DNA from: Sorangium cellulosum | Lineage (GTDB): Bacteria > Myxococcota_A > Polyangia > Polyangiales > Polyangiaceae | Assembly: GCF_004135735.1 (NCBI RefSeq) | Contig: NZ_CP012670.1 | Span: forward strand, 6,898,501 to 6,962,500 | Reading direction: 5' to 3' | DNA length: 64,000 bases | Shown: positions 1 through 7,829 of the stretch, piece after piece | How positions within the stretch are numbered: position 1 is the stretch's first letter | Layout of the letters: every line of letters starts with the position of its first letter | Program-made: the position numbers and the translations under genes | Notes under the pieces: generated by a model | Told to the model about the DNA's origin: nothing | The model's input: only the letters and a program-made list of their open reading frames with translations | Database searches by the model: none

Positions 1-8
1 CCTGACCC

Positions 9-464
9 GTGCCGAAGCCTTCCCATCTCCGATCCGTCGATCCTACCCCCGCCCCAGCGGCGCAGGGCGCTGCTCCCCGCCCGAGTGGCGCCGCCGTCGA
101 GAGCGTGCCGAAGCCGGGCAAGAGGCGGAAGTTCTCGGCGGCGGAGAAGCTGCGCATCGTTCGCGAGGCGGCCGCGTGCACCCAGCGCGGGGACATCGAG
201 GCGCTGCTGCGCCGCGAGGGCATCTACAGCTCCCTCCTGGCGGCGTGGCGCAAGCAGCTCGCCCTCCACGGCAGCGAGGCTCTCGCGGAGCGCAAGCCCG
301 GCCGCAAGCCGAAGCAGGACGCCAAGGACCGGCGCATCGCCGAGCTCGAGAAGCGCTCGGCGCGGCTCGAGGAGAAGCTCGCGCTCGCTGAGAAGCTCAT
401 CGACCTCCAAAAAAAAGTCTCTGCCATTCTGGGCGTCAATCTCACGACCGACGGAGAGCGCTGA
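9..464 (+). CDS. IS3-like transposase subunit OrfA
   Basis: A 151-residue DNA-binding subunit of an IS3-type transposase. After a disordered Pro/Ala-rich start, residues about 38-95 form a helix-turn-helix of the kind that binds IS ends (motif RRKFSAAEKLRIVREA, then LLRREGIYSSLLAAWRKQ). Residues about 105-140 form a charged coiled coil (RIAELEKRSARLEEKLALAEK) that would dimerise it. The stop overlaps the OrfB start (TGATG at 462-466). Near its end the codons CAA AAA AAA GTC contain a run of eight A, a likely ribosomal slippage site. The ATG lies only eight bases inside the window, so an earlier start cannot be excluded. Confidence 0.85.
   Translation: MPKPSHLRSVDPTPAPAAQGAAPRPSGAAVESVPKPGKRRKFSAAEKLRIVREAAACTQRGDIEALLRREGIYSSLLAAWRKQLALHGSEALAERKPGRKPKQDAKDRRIAELEKRSARLEEKLALAEKLIDLQKKVSAILGVNLTTDGER
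409..416 (+). promoter_or_regulatory. candidate programmed -1 frameshift site (A8 run)
   Basis: Eight A in a row read as CAA AAA AAA GTC in the OrfA frame, giving the slippery heptamer A AAA AAA (410-416). The -1 frame has its last stop at 389-391 and is then open through the whole of OrfB, so one slip here would make a fused OrfAB transposase. IS3 elements are known to make OrfAB this way. I see no strong stem-loop just downstream. A GGAG at 453-456 ahead of the OrfB ATG would also allow independent OrfB initiation. Confidence 0.6.
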
Positions 465-1597
465 TGGACGTCATCGAGCAGCTCGATGACCCGCACGTCC
501 CCATCGCGCAGGCGTGTGAGGCGCTCGGCGTCAGCCGCGCTACGCTCTACCGGCAGACCCGGCCCGCGCCGCCTCCCGCGCCGCCCCGGCCCGCTCCGAG
601 TCCACGCCGGCTCAGCGACCCCGAGCGGAAGGCCGTGCTCGACGTGCTGCACAGCGACGAGTTCGTCGACCAGCCCCCGCCGGAGGTCTACGCGACGCTG
701 CTGTCGCGCGGCGTCTATCTCGCCTCCATCCGCACGATGTACCGGCTGCTCGCCGCCTCCGGCGAGAGCGGCGAGCGGCGCGCGCAGCGTGGGCCGATGA
801 AGCATGCCAAACCGACGCTCACCGCCACGGCCCCCAACCAGATCTGGACGTGGGACATCACCAAGCTGCGCGGGCCGCTGCCCGGGGTCTTCTACTGCCT
901 GTACGTCGTCCTCGACCTGTTCAGCCGCATGACCGTTGGCTGGCTGCTCGCCGAGCGCGAGAGCGCGGAGCTTGCCGAGCAGCTCTTCGCGGAGACCGTC
1001 GCCCGCCACGGCGTCGAGCCCGGCTCGCTCACGGTGCACGCCGACCGCGGCTCCGCGATGAGGTCGGAGGGGCTCGCCCAGCTCTTCGGCTCCCTCGGCG
1101 TCGGTCGTAGCTTCAGCCGGCCTCACGTCAGCGATGACAACGCGTTCTCCGAGGCGCAGTTCAAGACGCTCAAGTACCAGCCCGACTATCCGGATCGCTT
1201 TGCATCGCTGACTCATGCACGAGCGTGGTGCCAGGAGTTCTTCGGCTGGTATAACGACCTTCATCAGCATTCTGGCCTTGCGCTCTTCACACCTGCTGAT
1301 GTATTCTACGGCCGCGTTGAAGACATCGCGGCCCGTCGACAGGTCGCCCTCGATGCGGCCTACGCTGCGCATCCTGAACGCTTCCCGAACGGTCCGCCCG
1401 TCGTACGCAGGCCGCCTGCCTCGGTCGCCATCAACCCGCTGTCCGTAGACGACGCTGCCGGCGAGGCCGCTGCGCCGCCGCACACGGGCACGACCAGCGA
1501 CGCGCCCGAGCCTGGCGCCACGCCCGCCGCCGCGGCGCGACCTCTGCCGCTCACGTCCCAGAGCCGGAACGCGCCCCTCTGCGCGATCCACTCATAG
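464..1597 (+). CDS. IS3-like transposase subunit OrfB (DDE integrase)
   Basis: A 377-residue catalytic subunit. An N-terminal helix-turn-helix (IAQACEALGVSRATLYRQT, about 12-30) precedes the integrase core (about 130-275). The three catalytic acids are visible: Asp in WTWDITKL, Asp in VHADRGS and Glu in DNAFSEAQFKTLKY. The C-terminal motif WYNDLHQHSGL is typical of the family. About 80 Pro/Ala-rich residues extend beyond the core. Its ATG overlaps the OrfA stop by one base and sits in the -1 frame. The core shows no interruption, so it should be functional. The last third uses noticeably more A/T than the surrounding chromosome. Confidence 0.9.
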   Translation: MDVIEQLDDPHVPIAQACEALGVSRATLYRQTRPAPPPAPPRPAPSPRRLSDPERKAVLDVLHSDEFVDQPPPEVYATLLSRGVYLASIRTMYRLLAASGESGERRAQRGPMKHAKPTLTATAPNQIWTWDITKLRGPLPGVFYCLYVVLDLFSRMTVGWLLAERESAELAEQLFAETVARHGVEPGSLTVHADRGSAMRSEGLAQLFGSLGVGRSFSRPHVSDDNAFSEAQFKTLKYQPDYPDRFASLTHARAWCQEFFGWYNDLHQHSGLALFTPADVFYGRVEDIAARRQVALDAAYAAHPERFPNGPPVVRRPPASVAINPLSVDDAAGEAAAPPHTGTTSDAPEPGATPAAAARPLPLTSQSRNAPLCAIHS

Positions 1598-1616
1598 GAT
1601 TCTCGTCCGGCCTGTC

Positions 1617-2042
1617 TCAAACCTGTTGGCATTTTCCGCTCGGCCGTGGCTCTTCCTCGGACCCGTCCCACGTATCCCAGACCTCGTCCTGCGGATCGGG
1701 GAAGCCGAGCCCGGCCAGGAATTTCCGCGACTCCAGGACGATCTCGGGAGGGACTTCGAGGGACGGCGTCCAATCGCTGAAGAGCTCGCGAAGCCTCACG
1801 GCATGTACCCACGACATTGTCTTTTTAGGTTGGGACCCAGGCTCTGCGGTATCGTTCTTCTGTGCAATCGGGAGGTAGGCGTCCAGATGATGCAGGATGT
1901 GCTCGCGGGGCGGCGCACCGGTCGCTTTCGCCCTGAGTTTAGGGAAAGCACAATACGATGCAATATCCATCAAGCACACGAGGTGCATCAGGAAGTTCTT
2001 CATGGCAGCTTGCCCCGAAGGATCCGATTCGTCGCTGCTCAT
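1617..2042 (-). CDS. hypothetical protein, possibly truncated by the IS
   Basis: 141 residues with no family I recognise. It is mostly helical, with a His-rich stretch (EHILHHLDAYLP) and acidic C-terminal part ending KCQQV. Its ATG overlaps the stop of the upstream lipoprotein gene in an ATGA (2039-2042), which supports translation as a second cistron. Its TGA stop falls exactly on the proposed end of the IS, so the element may supply the stop codon and have removed the original C-terminus. The gene and its neighbour are about half G+C (one counted line, 1921-1980, is 48%), far below the rest of the window, a sign of acquired DNA. Confidence 0.6.
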   Translation of the reverse strand: MSSDESDPSGQAAMKNFLMHLVCLMDIASYCAFPKLRAKATGAPPREHILHHLDAYLPIAQKNDTAEPGSQPKKTMSWVHAVRLRELFSDWTPSLEVPPEIVLESRKFLAGLGFPDPQDEVWDTWDGSEEEPRPSGKCQQV

Positions 2043-2791
2043 ATGCGCGTCAATTTACCATCCATGTACTTAAAGGAAACCTGAACTCCACGGAAGGCGC
2101 TGATCACGGTTCCTGCTGATCCAACGGCCTCCCTGCCGACCATGCAGACGTAGGAGCACCACCCCTTCATCACAATATTGGCGAAAGGACCGAACCACTC
2201 GGGGCAGATCGTGCAACGGCCATCGCCGCAGTCGTTGAGACCGCAAATTGCAAATGTCTGCTTCGTCTCGGACCATACTTTGTGGACGAAGGGGCACCCG
2301 TACTCGGCGGCGCACTCGTTCCTTACGACGTAGCCGCGTGGAGTCGCGGGAAGAATCGCAGGATCGATGGTGGCGATCCACGCTTCCGCTTGCTGCAGCG
2401 CCCGGGGCGCGTACGTCTCCACGAGCGAGCTCAGTGTTCCCTCGTCGAGCGCCTCCGGAGCAAGCCCGTGCGACTCGATGGATCCCTGGATCAGGTACAG
2501 CGCATAGCTCGTCTTGGCCGTGGCGAGAGCGACCTCTTCTGGATCCGCGTCCTCGATCGCCCGCGCGAACGCTTCCTCATCGGACAGAGCTTCGGGATCC
2601 CGGGGATCGGCCGTGGGCACGGGCTTCGTTGGAGGAGCCGGCTCATCTGAAGGCGCCGGCCCCTCGCCGCTCGGGTCGCCCGTGCCCCCCGCGTCGGGAT
2701 TGATCCGGATCGTGCAGCCGGGGATCATCAGCGAGGCGGTCGCCGCTGAGAACGCGAGCGCGCCAAGCCGGGTCAGGGTGCATCGTGCCAT
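2039..2791 (-). CDS. putative lipoprotein with Cys-rich C-terminal region
   Basis: A 250-residue predicted lipoprotein. The chosen ATG (2791) is preceded by GGGAGG at a proper distance and gives a signal peptide ending in MIPGC (Cys at about 29; Pro before Gly is unusual for a lipobox). A Pro/Glu-rich linker (about 35-75) is followed by a helical segment and then a region with nine Cys (about 175-235), including CGLNDCGDGRCTICPEW, suggesting disulfides or metal binding in the periplasm. No known family recognised. It is the first gene of a two-gene unit joined by an ATGA overlap. Base composition is more A/T-rich than neighbours. Confidence 0.7.
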   Translation of the reverse strand: MARCTLTRLGALAFSAATASLMIPGCTIRINPDAGGTGDPSGEGPAPSDEPAPPTKPVPTADPRDPEALSDEEAFARAIEDADPEEVALATAKTSYALYLIQGSIESHGLAPEALDEGTLSSLVETYAPRALQQAEAWIATIDPAILPATPRGYVVRNECAAEYGCPFVHKVWSETKQTFAICGLNDCGDGRCTICPEWFGPFANIVMKGWCSYVCMVGREAVGSAGTVISAFRGVQVSFKYMDGKLTRI

Positions 2792-2938
2792 GGATGAGAA
2801 CCTCCCAGCCGCGACCGGAGCACCGCGGTTGGAGGCGGTCAAGGACGGCGCGCCACGCCCGCCCCGGATCGCGCGGCTCCGGCATCGCGCAACGCGCCTC
2901 CGGCATCGCTCGTCGGCACGCGCGGATTGCTGTAGCGG

Positions 2939-3673
2939 ATGCGTATGAGACGGCAGGCCGTCGCGGTCGCGCTGGCCATCGGGATGGGGTGCGTGACGCC
3001 CACGCCAGCTCCGGACGCCCGGCCCGCGGAGAGCGCCCAGCCCTCGGCCAGCGCCGCGCCGTCGGCGACGGCGACGGCGCGCGCCAGTGTGGCCGAGGTG
3101 GCGCCGGCGGCGCGCCCGGACGGCGCGGGTGCGCCGGTGCCGCAGGCGCAGGACGGAGGCCCCGGCGCATCCGCCCCCGGGGCAGCGGCGGACGCGGGCG
3201 CCGAGGCCGACGCCGCCGCGGTGTTCGCGCCGGACAACAAGATCCTGCCGCCGCTCGAGAGCCAGGAGCTCACCGCGCGGGCCAGCGCGCTGTTCGACGC
3301 CATCGTGAAGAACGAGCCGGCGCTGGCCGAGCCGTTCTGGTTCCCGAAGGAGCCGTTCATCCCGCTCAAGGACGTGAAGGGCCCCGGCAAGTACTGGGAC
3401 AACCTCCACGCCGCCTACCTCGCCGACGTGAAGGCGACGCACCGGAAGCGCAAGAGCTGGGAGGGCGCGCGGTTCGTCGGGTTCGAGGTCGGCTCCAGGC
3501 CGAAGTGGGTGCCGCCGGGGAAAGAGGCCAACAAGATCGGCTATTACCGCTCGCTGCACGGCAAGCTGAGGTACGAGATCGACGGGAGGCCGGCGAGCAT
3601 CGACGTCCACACGATCATCTCCTGGCAGGGTCGCTGGTACATCACGCACCTCGGCGACTTCAAGAAGCGCTAG
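2939..3673 (+). CDS. putative lipoprotein, unknown function
   Basis: 244 residues. The signal peptide (MRMRRQAVAVALAIGMGC) ends in a possible lipobox with Cys18. Residues about 19-98 are a low-complexity Ala/Pro/Ser linker typical of myxobacterial surface lipoproteins. The folded part (about 100-244) has motifs LTARASALFDAIVKNEPAL, FWFPKEPFIPLKDVKGPGKYW and a C-terminal WQGRWYITHLGDF, a layout that resembles small beta-rich periplasmic domains. A second in-frame ATG lies at 2945. No close family recognised. It stands alone, with the egtB-like gene 62 bp downstream on the same strand. Confidence 0.75.
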   Translation: MRMRRQAVAVALAIGMGCVTPTPAPDARPAESAQPSASAAPSATATARASVAEVAPAARPDGAGAPVPQAQDGGPGASAPGAAADAGAEADAAAVFAPDNKILPPLESQELTARASALFDAIVKNEPALAEPFWFPKEPFIPLKDVKGPGKYWDNLHAAYLADVKATHRKRKSWEGARFVGFEVGSRPKWVPPGKEANKIGYYRSLHGKLRYEIDGRPASIDVHTIISWQGRWYITHLGDFKKR

Positions 3674-3735
3674 CCTCCGCGCCCGCTCGCCGCGGCGGCT
3701 CGCCAGGGCGCAGCCCGAGGACCTCAGGGGACGCG

Positions 3736-5079
3736 ATGGATCAGGCGCGACGCGTGGTGGATGGACTGAGGGCGCGGTACGACGCCGTGCGAGCGTTCAC
3801 GGAGTCGCTCTGCGCGACGCTCTGCCCGGAAGACCACGTCGTGCAGTCGATGCCGGACGCGAGCCCGGTGAAGTGGCACCTCGCGCACACGAGCTGGTTC
3901 TTCGAGACGTTCGTGCTGGGCGAGCGGGCCGGGTACACGCCGTTTCACCCGCAGTTCAGGTACCTCTTCAACTCGTACTACGTGAGCGTGGGAGAGCGGC
4001 ACAGCCGGCCGCAACGCGGGATCCTGTCGCGACCGACGGTGGAGGAGATCTACCGGTACCGGCGCCACGTCGACGAGCAGATGAGGGCGCTCCTGGACAC
4101 GCTCGGCGCGGGCCGGGACGTGCTCGGCGCGGGCCGGGACCTCGAGCTCGCGTTCGTGATCGAGGTGGGGCTGCACCACGAGCAGCAGCACCAGGAGCTG
4201 ATCCTGACCGACCTGAAGCACGCGATGGCCCAGAACCCGCTGCGCCCCGCGATCTTCGGCGGCGCGCAGCCGGGCCGGGGCGGCGGCGCGGCCGGGGAGC
4301 TCCGCTACCTCGACCACGCCGAGGGCGTGCGCTGGATCGGCCACGGCGGCGACGGGTTCGCCTTCGACAACGAGGCGCCGCGCCACCGCGTGTTCGTCGG
4401 CGCGTTCGCGCTCGCGGAGCGGCCGGTGACGTGCGGCGAGTACCTCGAGTTCATGCGCGACGGCGGCTACACGCGGCCGGAGCTCTGGCTGTCGAGCGGC
4501 TGGGACGCGGTCGTGGGCAACCGGTGGGAGGCGCCGCTGTACTGGGAGCGACGCGACGGCGGGTTCGCGCTGTTCACGCTGCACGGGATGCGGGAGGTCG
4601 ACGCCGACGAGCCCGTCTGCCACGTGAGCTACTACGAGGCCGACGCCTACGCCCGGTGGGCAGGCGCGCGGCTCCCGACCGAGGCCGAGTGGGAGGTCGC
4701 GGCGCAGGGCGCGCTCGCCGGCGCGGGCGAGATCCGCGGCGGCGCCGCGCCGGGCGAGGCGGCGCTCGACGGGAACTTCGCCGAGCGCGGGCGCTATCAC
4801 CCGGAGCCGGCGGGCGCCCCGCCGCGGGCCGGCGCCCCGCGGCAGATGCTCGGCGACGTGTGGGAGTGGACGTCGAGCGCGTACGCGCCGTACCCCGGCT
4901 TTCGCCCATGGTCGGGGGCGCTCGGTGAGTACAACGGCAAGTTCATGAGCAACCAGCTCGTGCTCCGCGGCGGGTCCTGCGCGACCCCGGCGAGCCACAT
5001 CCGCCCGACGTACCGGAACTTCTTCCCCCCGGACGCGCGGTGGCAGATGAGCGGCATCCGGCTGGCCCGCGATCGCTGA
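3736..5079 (+). CDS. egtB: EgtB-type ergothioneine sulfoxide synthase
   Basis: 447 residues, the two-domain EgtB layout. The N-terminal DinB-like helical domain (about 1-165) carries the iron-binding histidines (WHLAHTSWFFETF and HHEQQHQELIL). The C-terminal formylglycine-generating/C-type-lectin-like domain (about 195-445) has MLGDVWEWTSS, VLRGGSC and a closing GIRLARD. The family joins hercynine to a thiol donor (gamma-glutamylcysteine or cysteine) with oxygen on the way to ergothioneine. The ATG at 3736 follows AGGGG. No EgtD methyltransferase gene is in the window; the usual partner must be elsewhere or absent. Substrate choice cannot be told by eye. Related selenoneine or ovothiol enzymes (OvoA/SenA) share this fold, so the exact product is inferred. 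Confidence 0.85.
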   Translation: MDQARRVVDGLRARYDAVRAFTESLCATLCPEDHVVQSMPDASPVKWHLAHTSWFFETFVLGERAGYTPFHPQFRYLFNSYYVSVGERHSRPQRGILSRPTVEEIYRYRRHVDEQMRALLDTLGAGRDVLGAGRDLELAFVIEVGLHHEQQHQELILTDLKHAMAQNPLRPAIFGGAQPGRGGGAAGELRYLDHAEGVRWIGHGGDGFAFDNEAPRHRVFVGAFALAERPVTCGEYLEFMRDGGYTRPELWLSSGWDAVVGNRWEAPLYWERRDGGFALFTLHGMREVDADEPVCHVSYYEADAYARWAGARLPTEAEWEVAAQGALAGAGEIRGGAAPGEAALDGNFAERGRYHPEPAGAPPRAGAPRQMLGDVWEWTSSAYAPYPGFRPWSGALGEYNGKFMSNQLVLRGGSCATPASHIRPTYRNFFPPDARWQMSGIRLARDR

Positions 5080-5114
5080 CCCGGCGCGAGCCCCTTCTCC
5101 TGGACGCTGCGCCG

Positions 5115-6137
5115 ATGCGCCGCCATGGTCCCGGCGTGGCGCCGCTCGTCTCCGTCTTGCTCCCGTACCGGCAGGCCGAGGCGACGATCGAGGAGGCGCT
5201 GGAGAGCCTGCTCGCCGAGCGCGAGGTCGACCTCGAGGTCGTCGCCGTGGACGACGGCTCGACCGACGCCGGCCCGTCCACGGTCGCGCGCATCGCGCGG
5301 CGCGACCGCCGGGTCGTCCCGGTGGCGACGGGCGGCGTGGGGATCGCGCGGGCGCTCTCCCGCGCCGTCGAGGCGGCGCGGGGCGAGCTCCTCGCGCGCA
5401 TGGACGGCGACGACATCTCGATCGACGGCCGCCTCGCGCGGCAAGCCGAGGCGCTCCGGCGCGACCTGCGTCTCGGCGTCGTCGGCGCGCGCGTGGAGGC
5501 GTTCGCGGACGGGCCGGTCGGCGAGGGCATGCTGCGCTACGTCGACTGGCTGAACTCGATCCTCACGCCCGAGGATCACGCGCGGGAGATGTTCGTGGAG
5601 TCCCCGCTGTGCCACCCGTCGGTGATGCTGCGTCGGAGCGCGCTGGAGCAGGTCGGCGGGTTCCGGGAAGCCCCGTGGGCGGAGGACTACGACCTGTGGC
5701 TGCGCCTCGACGCGGCGGGCGTGCGGATGGCGAAGCTCCCCGAGCTCGGCCTGCGCTGGCGGCACCGCGAGGGTCGCGCCACGTTCGCCGATCCGCGGTA
5801 CGCGATCCTGCGCTTCCTCGCGGCGAAGGGGTACTACCTGGCGAGGAAGCTGGACCGGACGCGCCCCGTGGCGGTGTGGGGAGCCGGCAAGACCGGTCGG
5901 CGGCTCGCGAGGGAGCTCGCCCGGAACGGCGTGCGGCCGGAGCGGTTCGTGGACATCGATCCGCGGAAGATCGGCCGGGTCGCGCAGGGCGCGCCCATCG
6001 TCGACCCGTCGCGCCTCGCGCGGGGCGCGCAGACCCTCGTGGTCGCCGTGGGGGCGCGGGGGGCGCGCGCGCTCATCCGCGATCACCTCGCCGCGCGCGG
6101 CTTCGTCGAGGGCTCGGACTATGTGTGCGCCTCCTGA
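5115..6137 (+). CDS. family 2 glycosyltransferase with C-terminal Rossmann-like domain
   Basis: 340 residues from the ATG at 5115. The N-terminal GT-A domain (about 8-220) shows VSVLLPYRQAEATIEEAL, the nucleotide-binding VAVDDGSTD, the metal-binding MDGDDIS and a late AEDYDLWLRL acidic motif. A second domain (about 245-340) begins VAVWGAGKTGRRLARELA, a GxGxxG-type dinucleotide-binding turn, and ends in a short beta/alpha unit. This fusion suggests sugar transfer tied to a regulatory or sugar-modifying module. The acceptor is unknown; polysaccharide or glycolipid assembly is likely. It starts 35 bp after egtB and may share its transcript. No membrane segments. Confidence 0.85.
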   Translation: MRRHGPGVAPLVSVLLPYRQAEATIEEALESLLAEREVDLEVVAVDDGSTDAGPSTVARIARRDRRVVPVATGGVGIARALSRAVEAARGELLARMDGDDISIDGRLARQAEALRRDLRLGVVGARVEAFADGPVGEGMLRYVDWLNSILTPEDHAREMFVESPLCHPSVMLRRSALEQVGGFREAPWAEDYDLWLRLDAAGVRMAKLPELGLRWRHREGRATFADPRYAILRFLAAKGYYLARKLDRTRPVAVWGAGKTGRRLARELARNGVRPERFVDIDPRKIGRVAQGAPIVDPSRLARGAQTLVVAVGARGARALIRDHLAARGFVEGSDYVCAS

Positions 6138-6200
6138 GCGCGCGCCACGAGCGAGTATTTGCAAGCGCGCTCCCTGATGGGAGGATTCGATCCCACGACG

Positions 6201-6923
6201 ATGCGCGTCCCGGTGCTCACGAGCCAGCTCGATTTCCCTCCGCCCGAGCGCGCGACCCCCGAGGGGATCGTGGCCGTGGGCGGCGAGGCGTCGCCCGAGC
6301 GGCTCCTCGCCGGCTACCGCAGGGGCATCTTCCCGTGGCCGCACGAGGGGCTGCCGCTCCTCTGGTTCTCTCCGGATCCGCGCTTCGTCCTGCCGCCGCG
6401 CGAGGCGCACGTCCCGCGCTCGCTGCGCAAGCGGATGCGGCGAGGTGAGCTCGAGGTGCGGACCGACACGGCGTTCGTCGAGGTCATGCGGGCCTGCAGC
6501 GAGGCGCCGCGGCCAGGGCAGGACGGCACGTGGATCACCGAGGAGATCGTCGCCGGATACGCCGCGCTGCACGCGGCCGGGGTGGCGCACAGCATCGAGA
6601 GCTGGTCGGACGGCGAGCTCGTCGGCGGCCTCTACGGCGTGTCGCTCGGGCGGATGTTCTTCGGCGAGTCGATGTTCGCGCGCGCCCCCGACGCGTCGAA
6701 GGTCGCGTTCGCGACGCTGCTCGGGAACCTCGTCGCCTGGGACTTCGCGCTGGTGGACTGTCAGGTGTACACGGACCACCTCGACCGCTTCGGCGCCGTG
6801 GAGTGGCCGCGGCGCGAGTTCCTCCGCGCGCTCGCAAAGGCGCTCGACGCGCCGACGAAGCTGGGGCCGTGGCGCTTCGATCTCGCGCCCGACCAGGCGG
6901 TCGAGCGGCTCATCTCGCGGTGA
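6201..6923 (+). CDS. aat: leucyl/phenylalanyl-tRNA-protein transferase
   Basis: 240 residues from the ATG at 6201, close to the usual length (234 in E. coli). The enzyme transfers Leu or Phe from tRNA to proteins with N-terminal Arg/Lys, marking them for ClpS/ClpAP degradation (N-end rule). Family motifs are plain: GYRRGIFPW, WFSPDPRFVLPP, GTWITEEIV, AHSIESW, GGLYGVSLGRMFFGESMF and LVDCQVYTDHL. Earlier in-frame starts exist (ATG 6177, TTG 6159); I prefer 6201 because it matches the short N-terminus of the family, though a GGAGG at 6180-6184 is rather far away. It converges with rbfA across a tandem-repeat spacer. Confidence 0.93.
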   Translation: MRVPVLTSQLDFPPPERATPEGIVAVGGEASPERLLAGYRRGIFPWPHEGLPLLWFSPDPRFVLPPREAHVPRSLRKRMRRGELEVRTDTAFVEVMRACSEAPRPGQDGTWITEEIVAGYAALHAAGVAHSIESWSDGELVGGLYGVSLGRMFFGESMFARAPDASKVAFATLLGNLVAWDFALVDCQVYTDHLDRFGAVEWPRREFLRALAKALDAPTKLGPWRFDLAPDQAVERLISR

Positions 6924-6953
6924 CCGCGCGACGCCCGGCGCGTCCGAGCTACC

Positions 6954-7050
6954 CCTCGGCGCTCCGCCCGGGCCGGACCTCGGCGCTCCGCCCGGGCCGG
7001 GATCTCGGCGCCCCGCCTGGGCCGCGACCTCGGCGCTCCGCCCGGGCCGG
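6954..7050. repeat. four tandem copies of a 23-bp GC-rich repeat
   Basis: Units beginning CCTCGGCGCTCCGCCCGGG occur at 6954, 6978 and 7028, with a diverged copy at about 7004, separated by one to three bases. The array fills the spacer between the convergent ends of aat and rbfA. Each unit contains CCCGGG and could fold, but there is no T run typical of an intrinsic terminator on either strand. Confidence 0.8.
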
Positions 7051-7059
7051 GACCTCGCC

Positions 7060-7428
7060 CTACGAGCGCTCCGAGCCGTCCTTGATCTCGCGGAGCAGCT
7101 CCTCGATCCGCCGCTCGGCGTCCGGCCCCTCGTCGTAGAAGAAGCGCAGCGTCGGGACCACGCGCAGCCCCATCGTCCGGGCGACGTCCCTGCGCAGCCG
7201 GCCCGACGCGGCCTCGAGCCCCTTGAGCAGGGAGCGGCGCGACGCCGCGTCCTCCGCCCCGAACTCGTGCCGCACGTGAACCTTCGCGCTCTGCAGATCG
7301 TCCGTGAGCTCCACGCGCGAGACCAGCACGCCGGAGAGGCGCGGGTCGCGCAGCTCCCGCAGCAAGCTGGACAGGTCTTCTCGGAGCCGCTCGGCGACCC
7401 GCGTCGCCCGCTTCACCATGCCGCTCAT
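7060..7428 (-). CDS. rbfA: ribosome-binding factor A
   Basis: 122 residues, the normal length. RbfA is a KH-fold protein that binds the immature 30S subunit and helps process the 5' end of 16S rRNA; it matters most in the cold. Recognisable stretches are RATRVAERLREDLSSLL near the N-terminus, the conserved LRDPRL, the strand KVHVRH and the C-terminal VPTLRFFYDEGPDAERRIEELL. The ATG overlaps the stop of the upstream DUF503 gene by 4 bp (ATGA). It is the last gene of the rimP-nusA-infB operon, an order conserved in many bacteria; truB does not follow here. Confidence 0.96.
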   Translation of the reverse strand: MSGMVKRATRVAERLREDLSSLLRELRDPRLSGVLVSRVELTDDLQSAKVHVRHEFGAEDAASRRSLLKGLEAASGRLRRDVARTMGLRVVPTLRFFYDEGPDAERRIEELLREIKDGSERS

Positions 7429-7820
7429 TCGTCGTCCTCTGCGTCCTCGAGCCTGTCGTAGGTCGCTCCCAGATCCGGATCGTCACGCCCGAGCGCCTGC
7501 TCGATGCCGCCCTGCACCCCCGCCCCTCCCTCGCCGAACGGCACGATCTCCGTCGCCCGATCGGTGAGGACCGCGTGAGGCAGCGACCCGGCCATCGCGG
7601 CCACGTCCGCGAGGACCTTGTCGCACATCGCCGCCGAGTTCGAGACGACCGCGACGCCGAGCGTGGCCCGCCTCGGATCGTCGAGCACGCCGACCTCGGC
7701 GATCGACACGCGCATCCGGGCCTGCGCCCGCTCCTTCAAGGAGCGCACCACGCTGCGCTTGTCCTTGAGGGAGCGGGCCCCGACGATATCGAGGCGAAGG
7801 CGGAGGACGCCGACGAACAT
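7425..7820 (-). CDS. DUF503 family protein (YlxP-like)
   Basis: 131 residues. The N-terminal half matches the small DUF503 family found next to infB and rbfA in many bacteria: MFVGVLRLRLDIVGARSLKDKR followed by RVSIAEVGVLDD and LGVAVVSNSAAMCD. The molecular role is unknown; the genomic position suggests ribosome assembly or translation. A C-terminal tail (about 95-131) is longer and more acidic than in typical members. It begins 9 bp after infB and overlaps rbfA by 4 bp, so it is a firm member of this operon. Confidence 0.9.
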   Translation of the reverse strand: MFVGVLRLRLDIVGARSLKDKRSVVRSLKERAQARMRVSIAEVGVLDDPRRATLGVAVVSNSAAMCDKVLADVAAMAGSLPHAVLTDRATEIVPFGEGGAGVQGGIEQALGRDDPDLGATYDRLEDAEDDE

Positions 7821-7829
7821 CGAGGCGCC

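Larger units (their letters stand above)
1..1619 (+). mobile_element. IS3-family-like insertion sequence, left end outside window
   Basis: Two overlapping genes with the OrfA (helix-turn-helix plus leucine-zipper-like coiled coil) and OrfB (DDE integrase) architecture of IS3-type elements. The left inverted repeat lies before base 1, so the element is incomplete here. A plausible right end is the sequence finishing in GGCCTGTCTCA at 1619: read inward on the minus strand it starts TGAGACAGGCC, and a 5'-TG end is usual for the family. I cannot confirm the end without the left repeat or the target duplication. Both frames are intact, so the element may be active. Confidence 0.75.
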
